Source of the DNA: Ottelia alismoides
Lineage: Eukaryota > Streptophyta > Magnoliopsida > Alismatales > Hydrocharitaceae
DNA length: 64,000 nucleotides
Reading direction: 5' to 3'
Assembly (NCBI GenBank): GCA_037367405.1
Contig: JAZKJV010001865.1
Coordinates: forward strand, 1,302,001 to 1,366,000
In this document: positions 10,322-22,812 of the stretch, piece by piece
Numbering within the stretch: position 1 is the stretch's first letter
How the letters are laid out: each line of letters opens with the position of its first letter
Made by a program: the position numbers and the translations under genes
The notes under the pieces: generated by a model
Database searches by the model: none
What the model saw: the letters and a program-made list of their open reading frames with translations, nothing else
Told to the model about the DNA's origin: nothing

Positions 10322-13275
10322 TGATAACACATTTTTTCCCGCGGTTAATAATGATGTCAGTGTAGAAAACCGTGAAGAAAAAATCACGTTCATCAAACAA
10401 AACTCAACGAAATAGGAGAGAGAGAGAGAAGGTAAGAATATGTGGCTTCTCTCTCATATTTCATCAATACTATAATACTTATACATGTAAGTGTACCTGG
10501 GTCGAACTCGAGGAGGCAGAATATCAAAACATAAATTTTTGATACAAGAAAGAAATCTTGAAAATATTCACTTTATTCTTGATTTTACAAAAGACTCGAA
10601 AACTAACTCAAAATTGACTCGATATTGCAAAAATCAAATCGACAAGACAAAGCGAGGAAAAATCACGGAAAAATACAAGGAATGTGTCTTGGATAGTTGT
10701 GTAAGTACCCTAAAATTTCACGATGAAAATACAACAAAAATTGCCTCCAAACACCCCTACAAGCCAGTGGTATATCTGTAAAAAAAAGGTTAAAGTTCTG
10801 TTACAAAACAATCACTGAAAAGGACTCAAATGCAAAGAAAACTAAATTTGTTATATTTAGGTCCTTGCATAGGGACCTAAATGCAATTCTAGAAACATCT
10901 GGAACTTTTGATATTCTGGATCTTTGCTTGGGTTTATTGTGCAATTTTTCTACCCCTTCACGATCAACGACTAAAATTACAAGTGAAGATGCAATCTAGG
11001 TCGTCCGTCTGGGACACATGTCAACATCCTGTACACTCTGGTTGTTATTGAAGTTCTCCACCTCCTCCACGCAACTGATGACAAGGCCTCATTCATCGAT
11101 TTATTCCTGGCGAACAACGCCAATCTTGGAGCTCTGTAAAGCCAGAGGGGTGACTCCACCACTCAAACTCGCCTGCAAAGGGCTAGCTTCAAGGTCGGTA
11201 GATGCAGTGATGATTCGTTGGTGAAGATGATCGTTCAGGTAGACCTAGAGGTGGTTGTAGAAACTCGATATTTGAGAAGGTCCTTTAATCTTTAACGAAC
11301 TTTGAAGCTCCATATGATGGGTTATTAAGCTCCATATGGAAGATAACCTGCAAATGGTAATATATGTTCTCGATTTGCAAACAAATTGGCCAAGGAATTA
11401 AGGGATTTGTAAGTTTTAAATTCATTTCCAAAATAGTTGTAGCAGTGAAAATGCAAGATATGGACAGCGAAAATGTAGTGGGTTGAGTCGAATTTGAGAG
11501 GAAGTAAGGAATGGCGTCTAACTATCATGATTGGGGTACCTAATGACATGATTAACTAACCTAATATGGGCACAAAGTTTGAGAAATAAATTTGCGAAAG
11601 TAATGAAGGAACTCACCTAGGAATGAGGTTATATGAACCTCAATGACTGCTTGACGGGTGGTGATAGCCGTAGCTCTACACGGCGTTGTGTCGTGATGCA
11701 AGGCAGAATAACACCTTGGAACCCTCCTCCAGTCGATCCTCTTCCACGATGGGATGATCTCGGGCCCTGTCACGGCCGGAGTTAGGCGGGGAATGAAGGT
11801 GAAGGTGTGGTGACGACCAAGTATATCTGGAAGCTGAAGCTTTTGGAGAAGTTAGTTTGAAATGACCGATTTGAAGTGGTATTTATAGGATGATCAAAGC
11901 GAGTTACTTGATGATCAAGGGTTGGCGTGATAGGTGGTAGTTAAGAGAAGAGATCTGAAGGTGGAGATCGGAGGAAGAAGTTAGGAGTTTACTTGGAGAA
12001 GAAGGTGATGTCGGGTGGTTGGAACAGCTTCTGTCCGACCTTCTTGAAGAAGGTCCCAAGTATTGACACGTGTCAGCACCAGGTTGGCCAGATTCAAGAA
12101 ATATCTCATTAATTAAAGCATAAATAGTAAATAGCTTTATTTGAATTAGGTATAAAAATGAAAAAAGTAGGTAAATAAATTATCTAAATTATGGTGCAAT
12201 TAGTTTTAATAAATAATAATTATTTTGCAAAAATATAAATATCATATTTATAAATAAGTATAAATAATACTTAAGAATGTGGTTTTGGATTTTCAATGTA
12301 ATAAATTAATAAATAGTACATTAATCTCATATTTTATTAATTATTAGGTTAATAAATAAAGTATATATGAATTTTTATGGGTTTTAATAAATACAAGTAT
12401 AAGTCATATAGTTTATTTCTATCTATAAATTAGGGTTTTTGATTTATTTAAAAGAATAAATAATCTCTAAAAATTATGAAATAAGGTAGGTTAAAATACA
12501 AGGTCAAAAAATAAGTAGAAATTTTAAAATCATTAAAATAATAAATAATATGTTTTAAATAAAATAGATAGCCCATAAACCCAGTTGTAGTTAGGTCCCA
12601 AAACCGACATTTTGCAAACGGACTCCAATTTTAGTGAAATCATCTTCATTAATTAAAGAATATTATTTTATGGACTTTAAAGTGAGTATAATGAAATTGG
12701 AGTTCTTATGAGCAAGTTATGATATTCGGAAGTTTGGATTTTGAGAATTTAAAAGTTGGATTTCTTGGCATATATACAAGGTAATATTCTTACTTAATTT
12801 TATATATTTCTGCACATTTTTATAAATAATTAGGAGAAGAGTTTGGTAAAAAAATATGTTCATAGGAATTAATTAAAAATCTTTAAAGTTTTGATATTTA
12901 TCAAATAATTAATGGAGAATGTATGAAGTGTGAAATTAATTTTTTTTATTTGTTTTCTTCCTTATTTCCCTTACTTATTTATTTGTCAACTAATCCATGC
13001 TGACTTGGCCTCAAAGATTAGGTTATAAATATATCTTTCAATTATATTTATTTTACAAATCACATTGTACATATATACATACCTGCAATTTGCCTTTATT
13101 TTTATTTTCTTTATTTTTTTCTTTTATTTGTTTATATGATTTTAATAAATAAAAGTGTATTTTTGTTAATGACTAAGGTTTTGTTAAAAAGGGAAATTTA
13201 ATGGATATTTACATGTATTTTTAATGGTTTTAAGAAAAAATACAGACAGAATGTTAATGAATCGTGGATTCATCA
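10322..13275 (-). repeat. G2 5' LTR (2954 bp)
   Basis: The inner end on the minus strand is ...TGTTATCA, just ahead of the primer site. The outer end is a hairpin, TGATGAATC-CAC-GATTCATTA. The U3 part (about 11890-13275) is very AT-rich. It includes a stretch containing GCAAACGGACTCCAATTTTAG on the plus strand near 12616-12636. A TATA box lies near 11881. Downstream the R/U5 part is more GC-rich (about 10980-11800). A GA run is present at 10415-10430. No gene is supported inside; the short frames are incidental. Confidence 0.82.
11881..11888 (-). promoter_or_regulatory. G2 LTR TATA box
   Basis: The minus strand reads TATAAATA in the context CCTATAAATACCACTTC. It lies at the change from AT-rich U3 to GC-richer R/U5, about 1.4 kb into the LTR. 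Both position and sequence suit an RNA polymerase II core promoter. Confidence 0.6.
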
Positions 13276-13740
13276 GAACCTTGAAATAATATGATCTTTT
13301 ATGAACTTACAAACAATCCTACAGTTTGCAGCTCGCGTTGGGATAACCTCCACACATCTCGAAAGGAAGTCAACCACTAACAAGATGTATTCAAAGACAT
13401 GACTATTGGGAAAGGGATCCTTGAAATCTATACTCCATGCATCAAAAATATCACAGAAAATCATAGGCTGCATGGGCATCTCATCTCTATAACCAACCGT
13501 CCCTCCCATCCCTTGATAAACAAGGTACAATCGTAAAAAATCAATGTCATCTCTAAACAAGGTCGGCTAAAAGAGTCCACATTGAAGCACCGTGTGCGCG
13601 GTTCTTTTCCTTGAATGGTGTCCTCCATTCTTAATAGAATGACAGTGTGTGAGGACACTCTAGTATTATTCTTGAGGAATACACCTTCTTCAATTACAAT
13701 CTGATCCTTCAAAGAAAAGGAATGGATCATCCTAATGGTA
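13276..13740 (-). pseudogene. G3 integrase fragment
   Basis: Two overlapping frames (ends 13560 and 13730) give YRDEMPMQPMIFCDIFDAW, then SIDFKDPFP (first catalytic Asp), YILLVVDFLSRCVEV and IPTRAANCRIV, ending in FIKDHIISRF. There the frame is interrupted by the LTR of G2. The zinc-binding cysteines upstream are degraded: one position reads Tyr. The remaining DDE residues lie on the other side of G2, outside the window. Confidence 0.82.
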
Positions 13741-14403
13741 TTTCCTCGAATTTGCTTCAGTCAGTCAATACTTCTCCCAGTCCAACCCTGGGAATCTTAC
13801 TTGGAAACAAGATAGTTCACCATGTTGTCATACCATGTAAGATAATCGAAAACACATATCGACTCACCTGGGAAGGTTTCTCTGATAGGTTCTAAATCAA
13901 GGGAGTCCTTCAACTCAATTCTTTATAAATGATCAACCACTACATTCTTGACTACAGGTTTATCCTTAATTTCCAAATCAAACTCATGGAGTGATAATCC
14001 ACCTACGTAGACATGCCTTCACACCCTTCTTTTACATGAGAAACCTAATGGTTGAATGGTCAGTATAAACGTTCACCTTTGCACCCAATATATATTACCC
14101 GAATTTCTTAAGAGACCAGACTACAATGAACATTTCCTTTTCAATAAATATCTAATTTTTCTGTGCATGATCTAAAACTTTGCTCATGTAATGAATGGAA
14201 AATGGAATCCGATCTTGTCTCTGCCTCAATACAACTCCTATAGTAAAATTCGAAGTATAAATCATGATCTCAAAGGGAAGAGGCCAATCAAGATACTGTA
14301 GAATAGGTGAGTCACCAATTTTTCTCTTTAATAGCTCAAAGACCTCTAGTCACTTGTGATCTACAATGAACTCAATGTCCTTTCCTAAGAGCTCAATTAC
14401 TGT
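13741..14403 (-). pseudogene. G3 RNase H and connection, heavily decayed
   Basis: Scattered matches remain on the minus strand. The clearest, near 14040-14100, is GAKVNVYTDHSTIRFLM, which corresponds to the VYTDHAALKYL segment of Athila RNase H. Many stops interrupt the rest. No longer frame is open. Confidence 0.65.
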
Positions 14404-15241
14404 TCATGCAATCTTAGACAAATCTTTAATAAATCTTCTATAAAATCCAACATGTTCCAGAAATGATCTCACTTTGATGTTGGTTGTTGGATCAAGTTTC
14501 TTGATCACATCAACCTTGGCAGCGTCAATCTCCATTCCCTTTTTGGAGATGACATGCTCCAACATGACACCCACGTTAACCATAAAATGATTCCTTTCCT
14601 TGGAGAGTACCATATTAACCTATCCATACCTTTAAAGAACTCGGTCCAAGTGTGCTAAACATGAATCAAATGAATCATTGTGGACCAAGAAATTGTCCAT
14701 GAAGACTTCAAGTAAATCCCCCATCATTTCGGTAAATACGATGATCATGCAACGTTGAAAAGTTACTCGGGCATTTCAAAACCCGAATGGCATGCGCTTG
14801 AATGCATACGTGACGAAAGGATAAGTCAAAAAGTGGTCTTTCCTGATTTACAGGTGTGATGGCTACTTGATTGTAACTAGAGTACCAACCAAGAATATAG
14901 AATAACCCCTTCCCTGCTAGTCTCTCCAAAATCGGGTACGCGACATTCAAACATCTGTAATCTACAATAAATTGCCACGACATGGGTACTTGTGTCGTAA
15001 TCTGTACTCCTTCCTCATTAGTGATCATCTGATTTCCCAACATCTTCGGGACAACATGAAGGGGAGCCACCCAGTTGGAGTCGGAGATGGGGTATATAAA
15101 TCCTGCTCCAGACAATTTCTCGGTTTCTTTTTTAACTACTTCCTGAAGATTTGGATTAAGTTTCCTCTGGAATTCAAGAGAAGGCCTAAGATTCTCCTCA
15201 ACATAAATGTGGTGTGAGCAAAGAGTAGGGTTAGTAACCAC
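14404..15241 (-). pseudogene. G3 reverse transcriptase, broken
   Basis: Two frames (14708-15241 and 14404-14613) give the Athila-type RT. The first has NPTLCSHHIYVEENLRPS, then LNPNLQEVVKKETEKL, FIYPISDSNWVAPLHVVPK and FIVDYRCLNVAYPI. The second has the C-terminal ISKKGMEIDAAKVDVIKKL and FLEHVGFYRRFIKDLSKIA. The catalytic IDD/MDD region lies in the gap between the frames. It is damaged: around 14690-14760 the text corresponds to the FSTLHDHRIYRNDGGF area with frame changes. Confidence 0.85.
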
Positions 15242-16046
15242 TAGATCTGAAACTGTCTATCATATATCCTTATGGTTCTTCTCTAGCACTCCTAATAACC
15301 TAGACCCATGTTCTATCGTCAACTTAGAACTAATGATGACATGGAATCTATTCTTTGGTGCCAGAAGAAAGGAATACTTAAGTATATGAGGTAACTGCTT
15401 CAGCTCTGATAATGAAGTATCATCAATCAAATTGGATTGAACTATCGATGAATCTGGTTCCGTGTTGCATGAAGGTGGTGCTAACTCTGTAGTGCTGGAC
15501 ACCAACTATACTAAATAAGGAGTCGGATAGCTAAATATTAGAGGTAATTCAGCCAAATCTACATCCGACTCTAAATCTAAATTCTTTGACTATTCCTTAT
15601 AAGTAGGAACTAACAGATCTATTGAGATCTCTAGTCGTCAAAGGAATAGATAGATGATATGTTTCTCAAGAATCTTGGCAACATCTCACAAACTATATCA
15701 CGTACACTGTCCTCTCCAGATGAGAGGGTCTCACTCAGTCCTATTGGGTTATGTTTCCACATCCCAACCATGCTAATTCTGCAATCTGCTTCGGAAGATG
15801 AAGATAAATTTGTGCTTGACTCTAAAGTTAGGTTGCTAACATTTCTTCTACTTCATCTTAAGTTCCACTTCTTTTCCTGGAGAATGGAGCTTCATCATCC
15901 CCATCTGATAATCAAAGAAAGCTCTAGAGGTCCTATGGAAAGGCTGATGATCTGTGACTCTCTCTGGTGATTAGGATATCCATTTCAATGACAATGAAGT
16001 CCACTCTATAATCACCCTTTTTTTACATCATAGATTTATCAGCCAA
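15242..16046 (-). pseudogene. G3 protease-RT linker
   Basis: The right part is unassigned. The frame 15260-15505 carries SELKQLPHILKYSFLLAPKN followed by VIISSKLTIEHGSRLLGVL. That is the conserved Athila segment lying between protease and RT. From 15506 to 16046 I see acidic, stop-rich sequence without a recognisable domain. Confidence 0.6.
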
Positions 16047-16301
16047 CTATATTAATGCTCGGGATTTGCGAAGTGGACCCAACTCTAGCTTCTCATATAA
16101 AGCAAAGGAAAGCATGTTGATCGAAGAACTGTTATTAAGGAGAGTGCATGCAAATGCTATGTCATCAACATGACTCACCATGTAATGTGCACCTAAATCT
16201 CTCTTTTTATTTGGTAGTTGTTTGTTCTTAAGATAATACGTAGTGGTAGCCGACAAAATATGTGTCTTGACCAAACTGTTCGGCTTCTTCTTGCTAACCA
16301 T
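16047..16301 (-). pseudogene. G3 aspartic protease remnant
   Basis: The frame reads DLGAHYMVSHVDDIAFACTLL and then NNSSSINMLSFALYEKLELG. It corresponds to the Athila protease segment whose active centre normally reads CDLGASINLMPLS. Here the catalytic Asp-Leu-Gly-Ala is replaced by Asn-Asn-Ser-Ser, so it cannot be active. The start shown is the first Met after a stop. Confidence 0.7.
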
Positions 16302-17808
16302 GTTAAGTGTACAAAGTATTTTGAAATACTTCTAGAAAGCATGATGACTTTCCATGTACTCGTCAAATGAACTTTCACCATAATGTTATCCTTACAAAAA
16401 CATGTCATTTCACGATCATCATTCTGAATCCTTTGATAGTATGCTTTCCTACCGTTAGAGCACGAGGGGAAATGGATTGAACAAGCAGAAGAATGTGAAG
16501 AATCTGAACCATAAATAGAAAAATGTTTTTTACTTCTAGAAAAAAAAGTACATTACAACTGAATATTTAACAAATAAATTGGAACTTGAAATATAATTAT
16601 CTACTAAAGGTTGGGGAATGTATGCTGAAGGTACATTCTTCTAAACCGAAGGCACAAGGTCCTCCGTGGACTCTGAATCTTCTCCGTACTATTGTGATGT
16701 TCTCGTACTCCTTTTCTTCCTTCTAGTAGATGTCTCCACCTCATGATGAAGGTTATGCTAGAGATGCACGGCCTCGTTGTCTTTTAAAGTCGCCTCAGGG
16801 TGAGGTTCATATGTCCCCTCCATATGCCTTTCCCGATCATGCACGATCGCAATCCTTCTGCTCTTTAGTGACATGTGATTAATGCAATCAAAAGGAATGA
16901 TCTCATGCTCAGATTTATGTGAATCTGAGTAGTATACCTGATCAGATATTTATTGTTGCTAAGTCTTGTTTAGGTTGTCGGGGTTATCCTAAACCTAGGA
17001 AGAAATGGATGTAGAAGGGGTAGATTGCTCATCATGCAAACGAGATAAGCAGTTGAGGTCAACCCATAATTATTGTATCTAGTTCCGGTAGGAATGTAAC
17101 TCCTCGAGTATTTGCCGCTGGAAATCTGTGGAACCTGACGATAATGGCTTCTGTTGTGAAGAAGGATGATAAGAACATGAAGACCAACCCTTGTACTGCT
17201 ACTATTGAGATAGATGCTGCATATGTGGGCCCTGCTGGCCCTGCTGGTACGTCTGCTAACGGATGTACGACTATTGCTACCTCGGTTCCTCTAAGTGAAA
17301 GGATTCATAGCTCTATTGTACTGGAAGAGGAATAGGGGTAAATGATGTGCTGAAAAAGTCTGGGGCGCAGGTAAGAGAAATAATCCCCTGAATTCCCCTT
17401 CCTGGCAAGGTTACGTGTATACCACACACCATTTACCTCCCATGCCTAAGAAGCCTCCTTGGTAATTGTCTCCGTGGATGGTGGTTGCTGCTGATAGGAA
17501 TGGGTAAGAGTTTGGACCTCTACCCATGGCTGAGGTGGCCTTGACATATGTTGCTCCTGGACGTTATGAACACAGTATAAGGGAGCAGAAGATGTAGTTA
17601 CTAGAGGTATCGTGATCTTGGATACCTTATGTGATAGCTCTACCATCTACATCGGTAATTTGGATAAGTTGGTGTCCAACTCATTCATTCTCCTCTCGAT
17701 CCTCTCTACAAGTGTTAAATTATCTGCTATAATACCCATGTCAGATGGATCAACTGTAGCCCTCGCTCCCTCTCTAAGTAAGAGTGGTATGGGAGTGTTT
17801 GTCTAAGC
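16302..17808 (-). pseudogene. G3 gag remnant, truncated at copia CA junction
   Basis: This is low-identity gag-like coding sequence with many stops. A helical segment near 17620-17770 reads NLTLVERIERRMNELDTNLSKL. A Gln/Pro-rich stretch (17446-17646) contains QEQHMSRPPQPW and SYQQQPPSTE. Both are typical of the region after the gag domain in Athila elements. The gag domain itself is missing, because at about 17809 the sequence switches to copia CA. No start codon can be proposed. Confidence 0.5.
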
Positions 17809-18620
17809 TTCGCACTCTTTGAGGTGCTATCCCTTCAGATAGGCCAGCACCACATCTTAAGGAAAAAAGCCTTGGAATTTTTCTGAAAATGGAATATGTC
17901 CAAGGTGTACCACTAATGCGACGGTTCCAATGCCCTCTTCTCTTTGCTTCTGAACACTTTCAGAACTAGGATCTTAAGAGGTATCTTTGCGATCATATCT
18001 CAAGGTATGGAATAGCCAGACTATAAAACACTTATTATTATCCTTATATCATTCCAAATGATTAGGATATTATCTGTAGTTGTGTGATGAACACAATGGC
18101 ACTCCCACTAAGCTTCACATGGTTCATCAAGACTCTATCTGAAATCATAACATTTATGATTTCATCAAATCTGATGTTCCAACTACACGAAGTTTATTTG
18201 AGTCCATAGATCGAGTTCTTCAGCTTGCACAACTTGCTTTCCTCAACTATGAAGCCATGGGGCTACTTCATATGAATATCCTCGGAGAGGTATTCATAGA
18301 GAAATGCAATATTGACTTCCATCTTGAAGATGTCAAAGATCAAATTGTGTAGCTATAGTTAGCAATATTCTGATGGGTTTAAGCAAGGTTACCGAAGAGC
18401 AATTCTCATTGCAAGCAATGACTTCTCTTCGGCGTGTATCTTGTGGATACGAACTGCGCTTTGCAGGTCTCTACCTTCTCATCCGGTTCCCTCTTTCTCT
18501 TAAAGATCCATTTACACCTTAACAGGTCCTACCCTTATAGGTGGATCCTCAAGGGTCCATATACAACACTTGTATACAAAGTCTACTTTAGCCTTAATTG
18601 CTAACATCGATATTTCCATG
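17809..18620 (-). pseudogene. CA reverse transcriptase / RNase H remnant
   Basis: On the minus strand this segment matches the copia RT of CB (31740-32350) and CC (50497-51250), base for base over long stretches. Recognisable pieces are the FVYKCCIWTLEDPP segment that precedes RT, the KWIFKRK-type start, and the region of the YVDD active site near 18090-18120. Stops occur every few dozen residues. RNase H proper is lost at the 17808 junction. Confidence 0.72.
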
Positions 18621-19640
18621 ACATGATTTTTAGAAGCTTCATCACATGAAGTAAGATCAATGTCATATTTCTCTGACACATGGAATCCATCCTCAAACAC
18701 ATTTGAAGAGGTATTAGTGTTTCATCTTTAATTGTCCTTTTAGTTTTCGATTTTAGGAGCCTCATTATCTTCTCAAGATTAAATGAGTTCCTTCACTTCA
18801 TTTTCATGTTGATTCTCAAGAGAGTCATCCTCGAAGAATCACATCCTTAGAGTGAGATCTTTAAGAATCTCAAGGTCATAAAGTAGGTATCCAATACCAT
18901 CCTTTATTTTCCTAATGAAGTAGCACTCTTTGGTGCTAGATTCCGGCTTACTTGAATGGAACCTTATTAAGGATATATAATGTAGTCTCTACCACATATA
19001 TACATGGAAAATAAGAGATAATTATGCTAATATTAATCATTGATCAAATCATGTCACACATGATCAATTGTATCTCCGTACGACTCTATTGAGTTTAGGT
19101 GTATTAGAAGGATCGAGATAGGACTGAAAATTCCTTTCTGCATAAGGTATTCCTTGAATTCATCTAACATGTACATGCTACCTTGGTTAGATCAAATTCA
19201 TTTTCATCTTCCTTTAAACTTTTGTTCGAAACCAAAATTGTGAAATCTTTGAACATTTCAAAGCTTTCTAACATGAAGGAAAGAAATGTCATATCATAAA
19301 TAATCATCAAATGATATCACATATCATTAATGTTCATTATGATATAGATGATCTACATACATTAATATGTATGAGATCTTGAATACCTCGGCATCTAACA
19401 CCATTCCCCCCAAAAAAGGGTGCATTGGACATTTTCACTTTTGAATACAATACTCACAAGCATGTAAGATTTGAAATTTCAGACAATCTAAAGTTTCATC
19501 TCTTACTAGTCTATTGATATCGTCAATAGACATATGTCCAAGATTTTATGCCAGATCATTGTCAAAATCTTCATCCTCATATTGATCTTTTTTTAAGGTT
19601 TAATTTTAAATATCAGAAAATTTTAATGAACCATTAATTA
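18621..19640 (-). pseudogene. CA integrase and GAG-pre-integrase remnant
   Basis: This is homologous to CB 30720-31690 and CC 51280-52290 in sequence and order. It covers the hinge, the integrase core with the NGV segment of its C-terminal half, and the GAG-pre-integrase zinc region near 19400-19570. The longest open stretches are under 70 residues. Confidence 0.65.
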
Positions 19641-20860
19641 ATTTTTCTAATTTACTAGAGTCATCTAAATATTAGAATGCTATATGAAATATATCCATCT
19701 TAACTGTTTATGATAGATCTATTCCAGAATTCATGTTTATTTCCAACATTTAGAAATAAACAATGAGTGTATTTGAATATCTAGGTCATAGAGACATTTT
19801 CTAAGACTAAGGGCTCTCCCACTGGAAATATGAAGTCTATTTATCCAGTAGAGGTTGTTGCAACAATTGGATCAACATCCATGTTGATGACTATTAAACC
19901 TTGAGATCAAATTTTCTAGTCTTCTAAAATATATGCAACCAATTGCAAGTGTTATTAGAAGAATCAGATACAATGATTAGACCTTTAATCTTATCCAATA
20001 AGTAAGTTAATTTCAATGATTAAATGTAGATTATTCCGATGCACTATCTGAGTCCATCTCTAAGGATCTAGATAGACTTGATAGTCATACTATCAACACA
20101 TCAGCTCATTGTAGTATTGGTATTTATCCAAGTCTTTGGTTGTCATATGTGTAGAAACCATAGAAGTACAATCAACTCTTTGACTTTCCTTCTAACTTGG
20201 GTCCGACCCATGCTTCCACTGCGCTCCTTTAATCTCTAAACAACCATTGCTTAAGACAAAGGATCTCTTATGTTGAATTCAAAGGATTTCAATATAAGAG
20301 TATTTTGACATTTATACATGCTTAATTTAATTCATACAACATGAATATTATGAAGCTTCATGAATGACTAGAGTGTAGATAGTAGGATGATGACACTCAT
20401 CATATTTACATACATCTTAACTCTTAAAGACTAAGGTTCAGGTAGGTATTCAAACATTCTTGAATACAACATCTCTTATAAAGTCACCATTTCGCATAAT
20501 GCAGTGAACCATGTCATTCATGATTAAATGTCAAGAGCACATATGCATGCCATAACATCTTCTTAGAATTTTATAAGGATTATTTGACACTTGCAATCAT
20601 CATCGACATGTCACTTCCAAAGTACATTCGATGATAGATCAACACTATAGAGACATACAGACTCTAGGGTTGTAGTCCTATTGTCTATTTAATTGTCATT
20701 CCTTATTATTATGAGGAAACTTGCATATTGCAACCACATACAATATGTGTCCAACTACAAGTACAATATTTTGATCATGGATCCAATCCTTGATATTTTA
20801 CTGGTTAATATTGAGTACAGTATTGAGTGGGTTTAATGAAGGATTATCTGAAATAAGAAA
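19641..20860 (-). pseudogene. CA gag remnant
   Basis: By alignment with CB 29470-30700 this is the gag region. The beginning lies at about 20780-20850, where the minus strand gives an NPLN-I-L-type gag start. No intact frame remains and no zinc knuckle could be read confidently. Confidence 0.55.
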
Positions 20861-20879
20861 TTTGCATATATATATATAT

Positions 20880-21121
20880 GGGATTTTTACCCGGCAGACC
20901 CTATAAACTTTGTCAATCACCTCCACGACCTTTGAAACAACGTAATTCCCCCCTCGACCCTGTAAACTTGCCAACTCTTACCCCATGAACCCTCCGAGTA
21001 ATATGTTTTAAGCCCGTGGGGGTTCTTGGGGTAATTTATAGGGTCGATGGCGTAATTACGTTGTGCAAAAGGTCGTAGAGGCATTTTACAACGTTTACAG
21101 GGTCTGCTGGGTAAAAATCCC
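20880..21121. mobile_element. M1: 242-bp foldback MITE inserted in CA
   Basis: The element starts GGGATTTTTACCCGGCAGAC and ends with the near-complement, GTCTGCTGGGTAAAAATCCC. The inverted arms extend almost to the centre, about 110 bp each with scattered mismatches, so it is a near-perfect foldback. It is absent from the equivalent place in CC (about 53530-53560) and CB (about 29420-29450), which have only the AT-rich flank. It is flanked by TATATATAT and TATATATAC, which fits a TA or longer AT-rich duplication but is ambiguous. It has no coding capacity. I cannot assign the superfamily; the long palindrome would suit a Mutator-like or foldback MITE. Confidence 0.88.
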
Positions 21122-22796
21122 TATATATACATACACATTTTACTTTGATTTAGGAATTTTTATATCAAAGTTGTCTTGCTTTGTCAACACTGAAAGTTCA
21201 TTCCCTTAATCACTTTCAATGTAAGATATATACTTACCATTATATCTCAAGCAAGATATGGGATCTACTTTCTTATCTTTGTCACATCCCAATAATATGA
21301 GAAACTGTAACTCGGATAAAAAGTAGCAGGAACACATTCCTCCTTGCAAGTCCAACTTGCATCTCCCAATTCGGTCTTTAACACCCAAGCCCACCACCCC
21401 TAAGGTGATGTTGACCCATCATTAATTGAATCAACCGTCCACATGAATACAACTCGCTATGTGCAATCCAATATCACCCCAATAATATGAGGACCCGATA
21501 TTGGGGTCACTACGCATACGTCCTTACTCTTTCGATAAGAAAAGAGCCCGATCCAAATGGGTTGTATGCAAGAGTTGTCACTTCGAACAGGTGTCTCCTA
21601 CATACAATATCTGGCGACGGAATCCTTCGCCTTGATGTGAGACCATTGATGTCACTTATGTGAACCTCTTATTCAAATTTCAATTAATTATCATGAATCA
21701 TATTCATAAAATTAATTCTTCCAAGGGAAATACACATCTATTCATAATAAAGCGTTTTTAATTGGATATAATTAATTTAATCACATTAAATCGATTGTCA
21801 ATCCAATTCAATCAACAATCTTGATTGTTACTTGAATATATGGTATTATCTCAAAGTATTTATTGATTCGAGTTTTAATAATTAGAAAATACACCATGAT
21901 TACTCCTGCATTATCGAGTCCCTACCCACTGTCATGGCCAGTACCGATGGGGGTAGGATAGACTGCACACGGTGCAACCTGCTGCTCCAACGCTCCCCGA
22001 CCAGACACCATATCCACCTCATGAAAGGATAATGCCAAATCCACCATTGTGTATTTAAGATGTTCGTCGGTTCTTCAACAGAAACTATACCATATAGTAA
22101 TAATCAAAACCATTTTGATTATAAGGAAATTTTCTACATAAATTCCCAAACCCATTCAGTAACATGTTAGTTGAAAGTGCATCAAGTAACCAATTGGTGA
22201 TATAGATCAAATCTAATCATTTATTGGTTGAGGCAATGCCATACAATTATCGTTCAAATATTTCCCAAAGATTATCCATAATTATTCCATGAAATTAACC
22301 ACTAATTTCACAAGTTTCTTAAATGACTATCACAAGGTTCATGATTAGGATTGCAATTTTCAACAGTGACCCTTACTTACTAAAATTAGCATATCATTCA
22401 TTTTAAATCCAAATTATGCAAAATCAGTCTCTAAAGTTTGTTAACTTGATTTAAAACAGAACCGAGTGATTAGCATACATTTCCAGGCATTTTAAAACAA
22501 TAATTAACTCCTTAATTACGTCATCATTCGCTATCTCCGAAACAGTGGATATATGATCATAAAAAAGATTATAACTAGAGTTATTGGATTCCAAATAATG
22601 CAAAGTCAAATCCTACTATTTCCTTAATTAATAGGGAACATTATCCAATTTAAAATCTTGTGTTTAAACGTTTTAAACAGGGCTGAAATTTATCACAAAA
22701 CAGAGCTGCGAAAAATTAAAATGCGATAAAACTTTCACGAACCCTAACAAGCCCAAATCTTCTTAGGTTTATGGATCGAATCCAAAACCTCCAACC
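21122..22796 (-). other. CA untranslated leader between PBS and gag
   Basis: There is no gene. The segment is collinear with the CB leader (27695-29460) and the CC leader (53560-55215). It includes a conserved switch-like pair of inverted repeats near 21468-21506. The short frame 21206-21397 is incidental. Confidence 0.65.
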
Positions 22797-22810
22797 TGGC
22801 TCTGATACCA
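22797..22810 (-). other. CA primer-binding site (iMet)
   Basis: The minus strand reads TGGTATCAGAGCCA, the complement of initiator tRNA-Met, two bases from the LTR end (...TATCCTTCA). Confidence 0.93.
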
Positions 22811-22812
22811 CT

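Larger units (their letters stand above)
6897..13275 (-). mobile_element. G2: Athila/Tat-like Ty3/gypsy element, 5' portion
   Basis: From right to left on the minus strand: LTR (10322-13275), tRNA-Asp primer-binding site, a leader of about 1.2 kb, and gag, which is cut by the G1 insertion at 6896. The pol region would be left of the window. G2 interrupts the integrase of G3. The LTR tip (minus strand TGATGAATCCACGATTCATT) abuts G3 integrase sequence at 13276. The expected target duplication is GAACC (13276-13280), but the other end is not visible. Confidence 0.82.
13276..17808 (-). mobile_element. G3: Athila-like Ty3/gypsy fragment (integrase to gag)
   Basis: The minus strand shows gag, protease, RT, RNase H and the beginning of integrase in gypsy order from right to left. 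Every frame is shorter than about 180 residues. The left end is cut by the G2 LTR inside integrase. The right end stops in gag, directly against copia CA 3' coding sequence at about 17809. Neither LTR is present. The RT and linker wording (KKETEKLSGAGFIYPISDSNWV; LKQLPHILKYSFL) is Athila-type. It is the most decayed gypsy copy in the window. Confidence 0.85.
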
